DNA of 64,000 nucleotides from positions 6,385,501 to 6,449,500 of the forward strand of contig NZ_CP071139.1 of assembly GCF_017639205.1 (NCBI RefSeq), in the 5' to 3' direction. The position numbers and the translations under genes were made by a program. This document shows, one piece after another, positions 8,469 through 16,013 of the stretch. The number at the start of each line of letters is the position of its first letter. Position 1 is the first letter of the stretch. The notes beneath the pieces were generated by a model that was not told the DNA's origin, did not search any database, and saw nothing but the letters and a program-made list of their open reading frames with translations. The DNA comes from Streptomyces nojiriensis. Lineage in GTDB: Bacteria > Actinomycetota > Actinomycetes > Streptomycetales > Streptomycetaceae.

Positions 8469-9392
8469 ATGCAGGCGCAGCGCATTCATCCTGGGGCGTA
8501 TGGGGCTCTCATCGAGGCGCTGGCCTCCATCTACTGGTACAAGAAGGACCTCAAGAAGTTCATCCAGACTCGCGCGGCAGAGCACCCGGAGTTGCTGGTC
8601 GGCCTCGACTTCGACGGCTACAAGCGTGCTTTCGCCGAGGAGTTCGTCGACCGCCTCATGGCCGACGAGGAGCAGTACCGCGACCTCACCTTGACGATCA
8701 TGCTCGAAGTGGCGCAGATGGACAGCTTCCTCAGCCTCAAGCGCCACCCTGACGCGGATGCCCTGCTGCCGGCAGCGCAGGAAGCGGTGGCAGCGCTCGG
8801 CACCTGGACCGACAAGTACCAGGGTCTCGTCGAGGAACGCGAAGCCCTGGCCGCCGAGCTGGCCGCCCGCCGCGCGCAGATTGAGGTCCAGCAAGGCTTC
8901 GCCGGGAAGCTCGCAGCGCTCAAGGATCAGTTCATGGAGCTGGGCAAGATGGAGAACCGGCAGAAAGCCGGACTCCTCTTCGAGCCCTTCCTCAACGAGC
9001 TGTTCCACCTCTTCGACCTGGAGCCGCGGCTGTCCTACGTGCTGAAGTCGGAGCAGATCGATGGGTCGCTCACCTTCGACACGGATGACTACATCATCGA
9101 GGCGAAGTGGTGGAAGGGACCGGTCGAGGTCGAGGACGTCGACAAGTTCGACGCCAAAGTGCGACGCAAGGGTAAGAACGCTCTCGGGCTGTTCATCAGC
9201 GTCAACGGGTTCACGTTCGGCGCCCGCGAGGAGTACGGCAAGCGGACCTCGTTCATCACGATGGATGGCGGTGACCTGTTCTGCGTACTGGAAGGTCGCA
9301 TCGCCCTCGATGAACTCCTCCGCCGCAAGAAGCGTCACGCCAACGAGACCGGCCACTGCTACTTCCCGGCCCACGTGGCGTTGGCTGAATAG
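8469..9392 (+). CDS. PD-(D/E)XK (Mrr-like) restriction endonuclease-like protein
   Basis: 307 residues from ATG 8469, which has GGGAGGGG just upstream; in-frame codons before it are not supported. The N-terminal half (1-165) is helical and charged, with a coiled-coil stretch near 118-165. The C-terminal half looks like an Mrr/RecB-type nuclease fold: FEPFLNELFHLFDLEPR, then Asp198 in QIDGS and the Glu211-Ala-Lys213 pair in DDYIIEAKWWKG, the D...ExK catalytic set. It is the first gene of the element and no methylase partner is nearby, so it may be a modification-dependent or defence nuclease. The target is unknown. Confidence 0.75.
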   Translation: MQAQRIHPGAYGALIEALASIYWYKKDLKKFIQTRAAEHPELLVGLDFDGYKRAFAEEFVDRLMADEEQYRDLTLTIMLEVAQMDSFLSLKRHPDADALLPAAQEAVAALGTWTDKYQGLVEEREALAAELAARRAQIEVQQGFAGKLAALKDQFMELGKMENRQKAGLLFEPFLNELFHLFDLEPRLSYVLKSEQIDGSLTFDTDDYIIEAKWWKGPVEVEDVDKFDAKVRRKGKNALGLFISVNGFTFGAREEYGKRTSFITMDGGDLFCVLEGRIALDELLRRKKRHANETGHCYFPAHVALAE

Positions 9393-9644
9393 TTCGAAGA
9401 AGAAGTACGGCCACGTGCCAGAGATGCCAGTGAAAGTGTTCCACTTCGTCGCCGAAGCGGCGATGCACCACATCGGCATGGCGGCCGATATCGAAGAACG
9501 GTTGCCCCGGCGTCATCCACATCACCTAGCATTCAGGTTGCGGCCCCTCCAAGCCAGGAGTAGCGTCGAAAGTTGAGGTGTGCGAGAAACGCTCCTAAAG
9601 AGACATTTCACGGCGCAACCACACCGCTAGGGAGGTGTGCGCCA

Positions 9645-10547
9645 ATGGGCGAATCCCATGCCGACACGAAGCCTGTTAGCCCAGTCGGCAAGGTGCTCTC
9701 GCCTAGAACGAGAGATATAAGCAGCTTCAAGGGATTTTGCTTCCTTTCCCGCGAGTACAGATACCAGAGGCTTTTCCGTCTTAGCCAGCTGGCACCTGAG
9801 CCATGGGAATACACGAACTCCGAAACCGATGAAGCTCTGCCTATCTTGAGTCGGTATGTAGACTTCACGTTTCGGAGGATTAAGGAGCAGAACCGGATTG
9901 CCTGCAGTCCTGACGGCAACTGGGCCTGCTTCCACACCGGACTCCTAACCCCGCTCTACCGGCCAATCTATGGCCTGTTTCAAAAGAGTCAGAAAGGCAA
10001 GGAGCCTTGGTACCTCAAGCGATTCACTACCGATGAGGATTCCGACCTGAAGCACTTCGCGGAGCTTCCCAAGCGGGCGACGTACTTCGAGAATCCAGCC
10101 GACCTGATCTATGACACCTCCTTTAGGCTGGTACTAACAGATCACTCGCTGATTGATCGAGCGCACCGGTTCCCGCCAAGTTTCCAGGGAGTTGGCGAAG
10201 AGATTGAGGCCAAGCGGTGGCGCGCTTTCAATGAAGCGGCCAAACATGCAGAATTTCGCGTTGAGCAATCATACAAGACAGCGGTGCCGCAGTACTATTG
10301 GCCTGGCCCAGGCAAGCCAGGTGTATTGCAACTCTTGCTACCCATCTGTATGGAGACCAGTACCCAAGCCGACTTTGCTCTCCCAATCCAGCGCGACGGT
10401 CAGACCTACAGGGCATACACGGTCTTGGAGCTCGACTGGGCTTATGGGAATGCCCGACTAATTGCTAAGCCAGATTCGGAATGGCTCCAGCCGCAAAAGT
10501 GGCCGCCCGTGCCTAATTCGGACGTCCCCACAGGTGAGGTAATCTAA
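9645..10547 (+). CDS. DUF3825 domain-containing protein
   Basis: 300 residues from ATG 9645, with a strong GGAGGTG (9631-9637) seven bases upstream. The C-terminal two thirds match DUF3825: LPKRATYFENPADLIYDTS and the end YTVLELDWAYGNARLIAKPD. The family is often linked to RNA-processing or conflict systems, but its activity is not established. There is no membrane segment. The base composition is lower in GC than the neighbours, with codons such as TTA and AAA-type choices, indicating recent transfer. It follows the nuclease gene after 252 bases that hold only a weak 50-codon frame (9424-9576). Confidence 0.72.
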   Translation: MGESHADTKPVSPVGKVLSPRTRDISSFKGFCFLSREYRYQRLFRLSQLAPEPWEYTNSETDEALPILSRYVDFTFRRIKEQNRIACSPDGNWACFHTGLLTPLYRPIYGLFQKSQKGKEPWYLKRFTTDEDSDLKHFAELPKRATYFENPADLIYDTSFRLVLTDHSLIDRAHRFPPSFQGVGEEIEAKRWRAFNEAAKHAEFRVEQSYKTAVPQYYWPGPGKPGVLQLLLPICMETSTQADFALPIQRDGQTYRAYTVLELDWAYGNARLIAKPDSEWLQPQKWPPVPNSDVPTGEVI

Positions 10548-10851
10548 GTCGCAGTTGACGAAATGCGCCAATTGTGCTAATGTCCATTGTGTGGTGTTGG
10601 TAAACGCCATGCACCTGTCTGCATAAAAGTTGCACGAACCGTTTCATGGTGCATGTACTGGATAGTGATTCGCGAAGGCATTAGCTGATTCCGACCCGAG
10701 GTCATCGTGCGCCTCGCCGGCTTTGATCAACTAGCGCTTCGCGCCCCCTCTTCTTGAGCCGACTTCGGTTGTGCAAGAAGAACTGCAAGACCCGCGCTGA
10801 GAAAGTGTTACCCGCGAGGCCAGTCCTTGCCTTCAACGGTCGTTGAGCTTC

Positions 10852-10886
10852 AAAACCCCTGTCCCCTTACCGGGGACGGGGGTTTT
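10852..10886 (+). terminator. Intrinsic terminator
   Basis: Hairpin AAAACCCC-T-GTCCCC with GGGGAC-G-GGGGTTTT, one T-G pair in the stem and a short loop TTACC. The A-rich 5' arm and T-rich 3' arm make it work in either direction. It isolates the following small-gene operon. Confidence 0.75.
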
Positions 10887-10903
10887 CCCTTACCCCCGAA
10901 CCC

Positions 10904-10933
10904 TTGACGTCACCACCCTGGTTCGTCTAAGTT
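10904..10933 (+). promoter_or_regulatory. Promoter of the small-gene/transfer operon
   Basis: TTGACG (10904-10909), an 18-base spacer and TAAGTT (10928-10933). It lies 126 bases before the first gene of the tightly packed run 11060-15731, which shows no further gap large enough for a clear promoter. Confidence 0.5.
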
Positions 10934-11059
10934 AGTCAGTCCCCGTCAGCGACGGGTCTGCCGAGCGCAAGATCGTTTGCCCTCCTATCTCACTCAAGTT
11001 CCGTGAGGCCGCCCACTCTGGGCTACCTCCTTGAAGCTGAGAGACAGGAGGGCTTCGTC

Positions 11060-11239
11060 ATGTACGGAGACCGTTTGCCGCAGGTCAGGCGCAACGCACC
11101 GTCGCCGCTCAGCCGAGCCGATCGGGAGTTGTCCCGCCGCCTGGATCAACTGCGCGCGGAAGAAGCACTGGCTAAGACCGAGGCGTGCGGCCTCCAGGCT
11201 CTGCGCGCGATCGTCAGCGGCGGGATGGAACGCCGATGA
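11060..11239 (+). CDS. Small basic protein, first gene of the operon
   Basis: 59 residues from ATG 11060 (MYGDRLPQVRRNAPSPLSRA), with CAGGAGGG nine bases upstream; the earlier in-frame GTG 11003 lacks such a site. It is Arg-rich and helical (DRELSRRLDQLRAEEALAKTE). The family is not recognised. The stop overlaps the next ATG (ATGA), so the two are translationally coupled. Confidence 0.65.
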   Translation: MYGDRLPQVRRNAPSPLSRADRELSRRLDQLRAEEALAKTEACGLQALRAIVSGGMERR

Positions 11240-11550
11240 GCGACTTCCGTCCTGACCACCGTATGCCTGCCACCCCGTGGGGCACTCGCCGAGCGGCGGA
11301 CGTCCACAACGCGGCCATCCAGGCCCAGAAGGAAATGAGGGAGCAGCTGCGCTTCGCGAAGACCATGCGCGAGCGCGCTGGCAACCGGGCCCACAGGGCC
11401 GTCGAGGCCGTCGTGGACAGTGTCGAGCGCCGCGTGAGGTTCCTGAAGATCATCGCCGAGGGCGATCCGGCCGTTAACCGTCTGCTGCACAACATCGAGG
11501 TCGAGGCCGCCTGGCTTCGCCGCGCGATCGAAGCCGGAGGTGCGGCCTGA
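11236..11550 (+). CDS. Hypothetical helical protein
   Basis: 104 residues, MSDFRPDHRMPATPWGTRRA. After a short N-terminal segment it is nearly all charged helix (about 25-100) with coiled-coil character and many Arg residues. There is no membrane segment and the family is not recognised. Its ATG overlaps the previous stop and its own TGA overlaps the next ATG, placing it in a coupled run of small genes ahead of the TraG-like ATPase, where accessory DNA-binding or mobilisation proteins would be expected. Confidence 0.65.
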   Translation: MSDFRPDHRMPATPWGTRRAADVHNAAIQAQKEMREQLRFAKTMRERAGNRAHRAVEAVVDSVERRVRFLKIIAEGDPAVNRLLHNIEVEAAWLRRAIEAGGAA

Positions 11551-11924
11551 TGACGATCGTGCCCCTGGGCAACAACCGGCCGGAACGCCGCCCGCGGACC
11601 CGCGCGGAGAAGCATGAGCTGCGGGTGGCGGAGCTCCGCGCCGACGTCGCCCACATCAATGCCCAGACGGCAGCGGAAGTGGAGCTCATTCGAGCTGCGG
11701 GTCGCGCCCAGCTCCACCTGGAGCGGGCCCGGTTCACGCGCACGCTCACCGGTGAGGTGGCTGAGCAGTACGAGGCCCTGCACCGCGAGATCGCTCGCAT
11801 CCAGCAGAGCAATCCTGACGACCTGGGCCTGGCCCTCGGCCTCGCCGAGATCCTGGACGAGGGTCGGCAAGCGCTGCGCAGCGTCATCCAGGACCACGTG
11901 CGCGACGGTCGGAGGCTGTCATGA
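11550..11924 (+). CDS. Hypothetical coiled-coil protein
   Basis: 124 residues, MTIVPLGNNRPERRPRTRAE. Residues 15-85 form a predicted coiled coil (EKHELRVAELRADVAHINAQ), followed by a second helix (LALGLAEILDEGRQALRSVI). It is soluble with a basic N-terminus, and the family is not recognised. It overlaps both neighbours by a few bases (ATGA type), so it is part of the same operon. Confidence 0.62.
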   Translation: MTIVPLGNNRPERRPRTRAEKHELRVAELRADVAHINAQTAAEVELIRAAGRAQLHLERARFTRTLTGEVAEQYEALHREIARIQQSNPDDLGLALGLAEILDEGRQALRSVIQDHVRDGRRLS

Positions 11925-12298
11925 ACGTCTTCGGCGACATCATCTCGTGGATCTTCGCCAGCCCTCTGAACTTGATCACCACTTTCGTCGGCTTGATCAT
12001 CTCGGCGCACCTGCTTCAGGACTGGCCAGGCTTCTCGTCTACCAGCCAGCGGTCCGAGCGCCGGGCCGAGCGACTCGCCGCGATGGAGGCTGTCCGAGAC
12101 GCGACGTACAACGCAACCCGCCGTGCAGCCGAAGCCCGGCAGTACGTGACCCGCGAACTGGCCGAGGCTAGTCGGCTCGCCCGACGTCGTCGGGCCGAGG
12201 TCCGTCAACAAGCCGCGAAGACTATCGAGAAGGCGCACAAGCTCGCGTGGCTGTTCGAGGAGGTCAAGGAACGTCCCCAGGACAGGGGCCGTAAGTGA
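11921..12298 (+). CDS. Membrane-anchored coiled-coil protein
   Basis: 125 residues. It has an N-terminal membrane segment (about 4-33, FGDIISWIFASPLNLITTF), then a long charged helix rich in Arg and Ala (about 44-112, RAERLAAMEAVRDATYNATR) with coiled-coil propensity. The topology suggests a membrane-tethered cytoplasmic helix. It has four-base overlaps with its neighbours. The family is not recognised; a scaffold for the transfer ATPase is a guess from context. Confidence 0.6.
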   Translation: MNVFGDIISWIFASPLNLITTFVGLIISAHLLQDWPGFSSTSQRSERRAERLAAMEAVRDATYNATRRAAEARQYVTRELAEASRLARRRRAEVRQQAAKTIEKAHKLAWLFEEVKERPQDRGRK

Positions 12299-12477
12299 GC
12301 AGCCCGCCGAGCCGTTGGACGACAGGCATGGTCCTCTTGATCGTCGGCATGGCCGTGGCGCGGTCACTGGTGGTCTCCTTGGCGCCGGTGCTGCCGTGGC
12401 TCGTCATCGGCCTGGTCGGTGGCGGAGGGCTGGGGGTGATCGTGCTGTTGCTGTTCCGCAGGAGCAGCCGGTGGTAG
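12295..12477 (+). CDS. Small membrane protein
   Basis: 60 residues with two hydrophobic segments (about 10-28, MVLLIVGMAVARSLVVSL, and 33-54, PWLVIGLVGGGGLGVIVLLL), then a basic tail RRSSRW that should lie in the cytoplasm. GTG start overlapping the previous stop. The family is not recognised. Small two-helix proteins are common next to conjugative ATPases, but no homology is claimed. Confidence 0.58.
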   Translation: MSSPPSRWTTGMVLLIVGMAVARSLVVSLAPVLPWLVIGLVGGGGLGVIVLLLFRRSSRW

Positions 12478-12695
12478 AGCTCTTCGACATCGCCGAGTGG
12501 GTGCGCCGTAGCAGGGCAGCCCAGGCTCTGCCCGAGAAAGTGCTCGACCCGGCAACCGTCGCCCGACTGGCAGAGCTAGTGCATCTGGCCCTGGAGACGG
12601 AGCAGACCCGTCGCTCTGAACGCCGAATGAGCCAGACGCCCGTAAGGGCATGTGGATGCCCCGACTCCCACGCGGAGGACGGCAACCGCCACTGA
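12471..12695 (+). CDS. Small hypothetical protein
   Basis: 74 residues from GTG 12471 (VVELFDIAEWVRRSRAAQAL), overlapping the previous stop, with GCAGGAGCAG upstream. It is helical, with Cys-Gly-Cys and a terminal His-rich piece (CGCPDSHAEDGNRH) that could bind a metal. The family is not recognised. The following ATPase gene is likely to start after this stop. Confidence 0.5.
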   Translation: MVELFDIAEWVRRSRAAQALPEKVLDPATVARLAELVHLALETEQTRRSERRMSQTPVRACGCPDSHAEDGNRH

Positions 12696-12771
12696 TCGAC
12701 CTATTCAGCGTCGGGGCAGTTCGCGCTCCGGCGCCTTTTCATTCTCGATCTTCAACAACAAGGAGAAGCCT

Positions 12772-14949
12772 TTGGACCTTCAGACTTCGGCCGATCGCGG
12801 TCGCCGCACGTACCTCGTGTTCTTCCCCCATGATCTCCACCGCGATGCGGTACTCGCGGTCCTCCGGGCCCTCTACGGCCCCGTGCGTCCGTCACTGCTC
12901 AACGGTGATAGCACCGTCGCTCTTGAGGTTTACGCCGACGTACGCGGCATCAAGTTCTTCATCAGCCTGACCGGCAACGTCACGACGGGTATGGACAACC
13001 TTCTCCAGACCCACCTGGCTGGCGCCACCGTCGCGCCGGTTGACGGCATCGACGACCTCATGGCCACGACGCCTTGGTCACGAGTCGTAGAGGTCGGGAC
13101 ATCCACCGCCCACGCGCCGCTGCGGATCGCGTCGTCGGCAGCAGTCACAGCCGGCCTGCTCAGCTGCTTTACGAGCCTGAGGAACAACGAAGCCCTCGGC
13201 CAGCAGTGGATCATTACCGCGGGTCGGCCGCAGGGCACGCCCCCCAACCGGATGTGGCCCCGGCCGCCCATCGACGAGACCGCGTTCAAGCAGAAGAACA
13301 CCGACGCTGTCTTCCTGGCGGTCGGCCGGATGGCAGCCCGTGGCGCCGGCGCACGGGCTCTCCTTGGCCGGCTCCAGGCCCACTACAGCAGCCTGCGCAC
13401 GCACGGCGTGTCCGTGAAGAAGCGGCGGTTCGTCCGGTCAGTGACCGCTCGGAAGCGGCTCCATTCCAGGGCCGGCCTGCTGGCCTACCCCGCCACTCTC
13501 AACGCGGCCGAGCTCTCCGCCGTCATTGGGTGGCCGTTCGGAGCGCCCCAGGTCGCCGGTCTGGCACTCGGCCACTCTCGCAGGCTGGCCCCGAGCTACT
13601 CCCTGCCCCGACAGGGGCTGGTCATCGGGACGTCGAACTTCCCCGGTGACATCCGGCCCCTGGCCATCGCCTCCGAGGACCGGGCCGCCCACACCCTGAT
13701 CGTCGGCCCTACCGGTACTGGCAAGAGCACCTTGATCGAGAACCTGATCACCGCCGACATCCGAGCCGGCGCGGGTCTGGCCTACATCGACCCCAAAGGT
13801 GACTCTGTCCGACGCATCCTCGACGCCATACCGCGTGAGCGCCTGGCCGACGTCTTGCTGTTCGACGTCACCGACCTTGAGCGGCCCATCGGCTTCAACG
13901 TGCTGGCTGGAGAACGCGCCGACCGGGTGGCCGGTCAGCTCATGCTGGTCTTCGACAAGCTCTTCGGCCTGGCGATCCACACCCCTCGTGCCTATGACGT
14001 GTTGCGCAATACCCTCATGACACTCGCTGAGTGCGGCTACACCGTGATCGAGGTGCCACTCGCCCTCCTGTCAGGTCCCCGAGGTCAGGCCTTCCGCGAC
14101 ACCCTGACCGGCCAGCTGCGTAACCCTGAGCTGCTGGACTTCTGGCGGTGGTTCGACAGACTCAGCAGCCGTGAGCAGTCCGAGACCGGCGCCCCCATCA
14201 CCCGGCGCCTGCGTCCCTTGCTCCTCTACCCCGAGCTGCGGGCGACGTTCGGACAGGTCCAGTCCGGCCTCGACCTGGCGGCGGCCGTAGCTCAGCGCAA
14301 GATCGTGCTCATTCCGCTCAACAGCGCGCAGCTCCACGAGGAAGCCACCCTCGTCGGCACGCTGTGCCTGAACGCCCTGTGGAACGTCATCCAGGTCAGC
14401 GAGCGGGCTGAGAACTTCGGGCTGTACGTCGATGAGTTCCGCGACCTGATCAACCTGCCGATCTCCTTCGGCGACATGCTCGCCAAGGCCCGCGGCCACC
14501 GCCTCCCGATCACCTTGGCCACCCAGGACGTCAGCCGTCTGACCGATGGCTTGCGCAAGGACGTCATGAACAACGCCCGGACGAAGATCTTCTTCCAGCC
14601 GGCGGCTTCGGACTTGTCGCTGTTGGGCCAGGAACTGGGCGGCATGGCGACCGCGGCCGACCTGGCCAACCTTGGCCCGCGCGAAATCATCGCCCGCATC
14701 TGTGTCGATGGCGTGGCGACCCCGCCGGTCACCGGCCGGACCCACCCACCGCCTGCACCTGTCGGGCTAGGACAGGCCGCCAAGAGCGCTTCCCGTTCCC
14801 GCTACGGCCGGCCCCGAGCCGAGGTCGAGGCGGAGATCGGCGAGCGGCTGAGGCTGGCGACACGGCGGGTGGGTCGTACGACCGGAAACGGGACCGCCCT
14901 CGAGCCGACTCCGCCGGAGCAGATCGGCTGGGAGGACTGGGACCTGTGA
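12772..14949 (+). CDS. TraG/VirD4-like conjugative transfer ATPase (copy 1)
   Basis: About 725 residues from TTG 12772, with AAGGAG (12760-12765) upstream. An in-frame ATG at 12652 would overlap the preceding gene and lacks a site. The N-terminal 300 residues are a poorly conserved domain. The P-loop ATPase of the HerA/VirD4/TraG group follows: Walker A GPTGTGKST (312-320), YIDPKGDSVRRI, and Walker B GLYVDEFRDL, then the TraM-recognition-like SFGDMLAKARGHRLPITLAT. Such ATPases pump DNA or couple it to a type IV channel. No obvious N-terminal membrane helix is present, unlike classical VirD4. Four-base overlap with the next gene. Confidence 0.78.
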   Translation: MDLQTSADRGRRTYLVFFPHDLHRDAVLAVLRALYGPVRPSLLNGDSTVALEVYADVRGIKFFISLTGNVTTGMDNLLQTHLAGATVAPVDGIDDLMATTPWSRVVEVGTSTAHAPLRIASSAAVTAGLLSCFTSLRNNEALGQQWIITAGRPQGTPPNRMWPRPPIDETAFKQKNTDAVFLAVGRMAARGAGARALLGRLQAHYSSLRTHGVSVKKRRFVRSVTARKRLHSRAGLLAYPATLNAAELSAVIGWPFGAPQVAGLALGHSRRLAPSYSLPRQGLVIGTSNFPGDIRPLAIASEDRAAHTLIVGPTGTGKSTLIENLITADIRAGAGLAYIDPKGDSVRRILDAIPRERLADVLLFDVTDLERPIGFNVLAGERADRVAGQLMLVFDKLFGLAIHTPRAYDVLRNTLMTLAECGYTVIEVPLALLSGPRGQAFRDTLTGQLRNPELLDFWRWFDRLSSREQSETGAPITRRLRPLLLYPELRATFGQVQSGLDLAAAVAQRKIVLIPLNSAQLHEEATLVGTLCLNALWNVIQVSERAENFGLYVDEFRDLINLPISFGDMLAKARGHRLPITLATQDVSRLTDGLRKDVMNNARTKIFFQPAASDLSLLGQELGGMATAADLANLGPREIIARICVDGVATPPVTGRTHPPPAPVGLGQAAKSASRSRYGRPRAEVEAEIGERLRLATRRVGRTTGNGTALEPTPPEQIGWEDWDL

Positions 14950-15731
14950 GCATCACGATGAGGTACCTTAACCAGCTGGCGCCGCAGCTCACGGCCCGAG
15001 ACCTGGCCATTATCTACGAGGTCGGTCGCTTCAAGATCATGACCGGCGGCCAGTTGGAGCGCCTGTTCTTCGCGGACTGCTCCGACACCAGCCGGGCCCG
15101 GAACCGCCAGGCCGTGTTGCGCCGTCTGACCGAGCACCGTGTTCTCGCCCGTGTTGGAGAGCGGCGGGTCGGCGGTGCCCAGCGTGGCTCTGCCTCGTTT
15201 CTCTACGCGCTCGATGTTGCTGGTCAGCACCTGAGCCAGGGCATCAGCACGCGACCGCGGAAGCCGTACTCCTGGTACGAGCCGACGATCGCGCACTTCC
15301 TCGCCATCGCCGAGCTGTACGTCATGTTCCGAGAGGCCGACCTGTCCGGGCTGTTCTCGCTGCTCGACTTCCAGACCGAACCGTACTGCTGGCGCACCTT
15401 TGGCCAGCGAACCCTCAAGCCCGATGCCTTCGCGCAGATCGGGATCGTGCTGCCCGATGGCCGGCGACGCAAGGGCAGCTTCTTCATCGAGGTGGACCGG
15501 GCCAACCAGTACGGCGCGAAGATCGAGACGAAGATGCCGCAATACGTGGCGTACTACCAGCACGACCGTCTTGCCCAGCCCGAGCGAGCCTTCCCGCGCA
15601 TCGTCTTCCTGGCCCCCAGCCAGCAGCGTGCCGGGTACCTCAGCCGACTCGTCCAGGGCCGGCCGGAGGTTCGCCAGCTCTTCTCCGTTGGGCTGCTGGA
15701 GGACCCGATAGCGACTCTGTTGCGGTTTTAG
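14946..15731 (+). CDS. Replication-relaxation family protein (copy 1)
   Basis: 261 residues matching the replication-relaxation family (PF13814 type). It has an N-terminal winged-helix-like region (LTARDLAIIYEVGRFKIMTG, then RLTEHRVLARVGERRVGG) and a C-terminal nuclease-like half (HFLAIAELYVMF, KPDAFAQIGIVLPDG, FFIEVDRANQ). The family is named for plasmid replication and DNA relaxation roles. Its start overlaps the TraG-like ATPase gene, and the same pairing recurs at 17841-21137, so the two proteins probably work together on element DNA. Confidence 0.75.
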   Translation: MSITMRYLNQLAPQLTARDLAIIYEVGRFKIMTGGQLERLFFADCSDTSRARNRQAVLRRLTEHRVLARVGERRVGGAQRGSASFLYALDVAGQHLSQGISTRPRKPYSWYEPTIAHFLAIAELYVMFREADLSGLFSLLDFQTEPYCWRTFGQRTLKPDAFAQIGIVLPDGRRRKGSFFIEVDRANQYGAKIETKMPQYVAYYQHDRLAQPERAFPRIVFLAPSQQRAGYLSRLVQGRPEVRQLFSVGLLEDPIATLLRF

Positions 15732-15866
15732 GGCCGACGGGGAGACGCCAGAACGTCCCGGATGGCCTCACGGGCCTCCTCAACGCTTCTGGCCATCCGG
15801 TCGGTCACCAGGCCATCGGGCGGCATGGGGATGAACCCCCGCACGAATAGTTCGCTGCTGGGGCGG
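15728..15866 (-). pseudogene. Remnant of a DUF932 gene, antisense
   Basis: The complement reads SELFVRGFIPMPPDGLVTDR, then MARSVEEAREAIRDVLASP and a stop. The intact DUF932 protein at 22716-23699 contains RELFVREFIPMPPNGLVTDR followed by VANNVEEARKAVRTILASP. About 43 residues align with high identity, so this is a piece of a second, lost DUF932 gene in inverted orientation. Its stop overlaps the end of the replication-relaxation gene. It shows that this region was rearranged. Confidence 0.75.
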
Positions 15867-16013
15867 TGAAGCTGAAGATTTCAGTTCTATTCGATACAAG
15901 CCGGGCTTTTGCGCCTAATGGTTGGCTTAGCGTGGCAGTTGCTGTGTTATTCGCCGAAATCCTTAGCTGGAGCAGGTGGCTGGACGAGCACTCTGTGGTC
16001 TGCGAGGTACCAG

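Larger units (their letters stand above)
10548..11059 (+). ncRNA. Non-coding stretch with promoter and terminator: candidate small RNA
   Basis: There is no open frame of useful size on either strand. A sigma-70-like promoter, TTGACG (10555-10560), 17 bases, TAATGT (10578-10583), is followed about 270 bases later by an intrinsic terminator (10852-10886). Between them lies an inverted repeat CATGCACC 10608-10615 with GGTGCATG 10648-10655 and several TGCA-type words. A transcript of about 295 nt is predicted. An origin or oriT in the same place is an alternative. The RNA call is inference only. Confidence 0.4.

Noticed and set aside
9424..9576. 50-codon frame between nuclease and DUF3825 genes
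   Set aside because: Weak ribosome site and no recognisable pattern; could be a remnant but cannot be supported as a gene.
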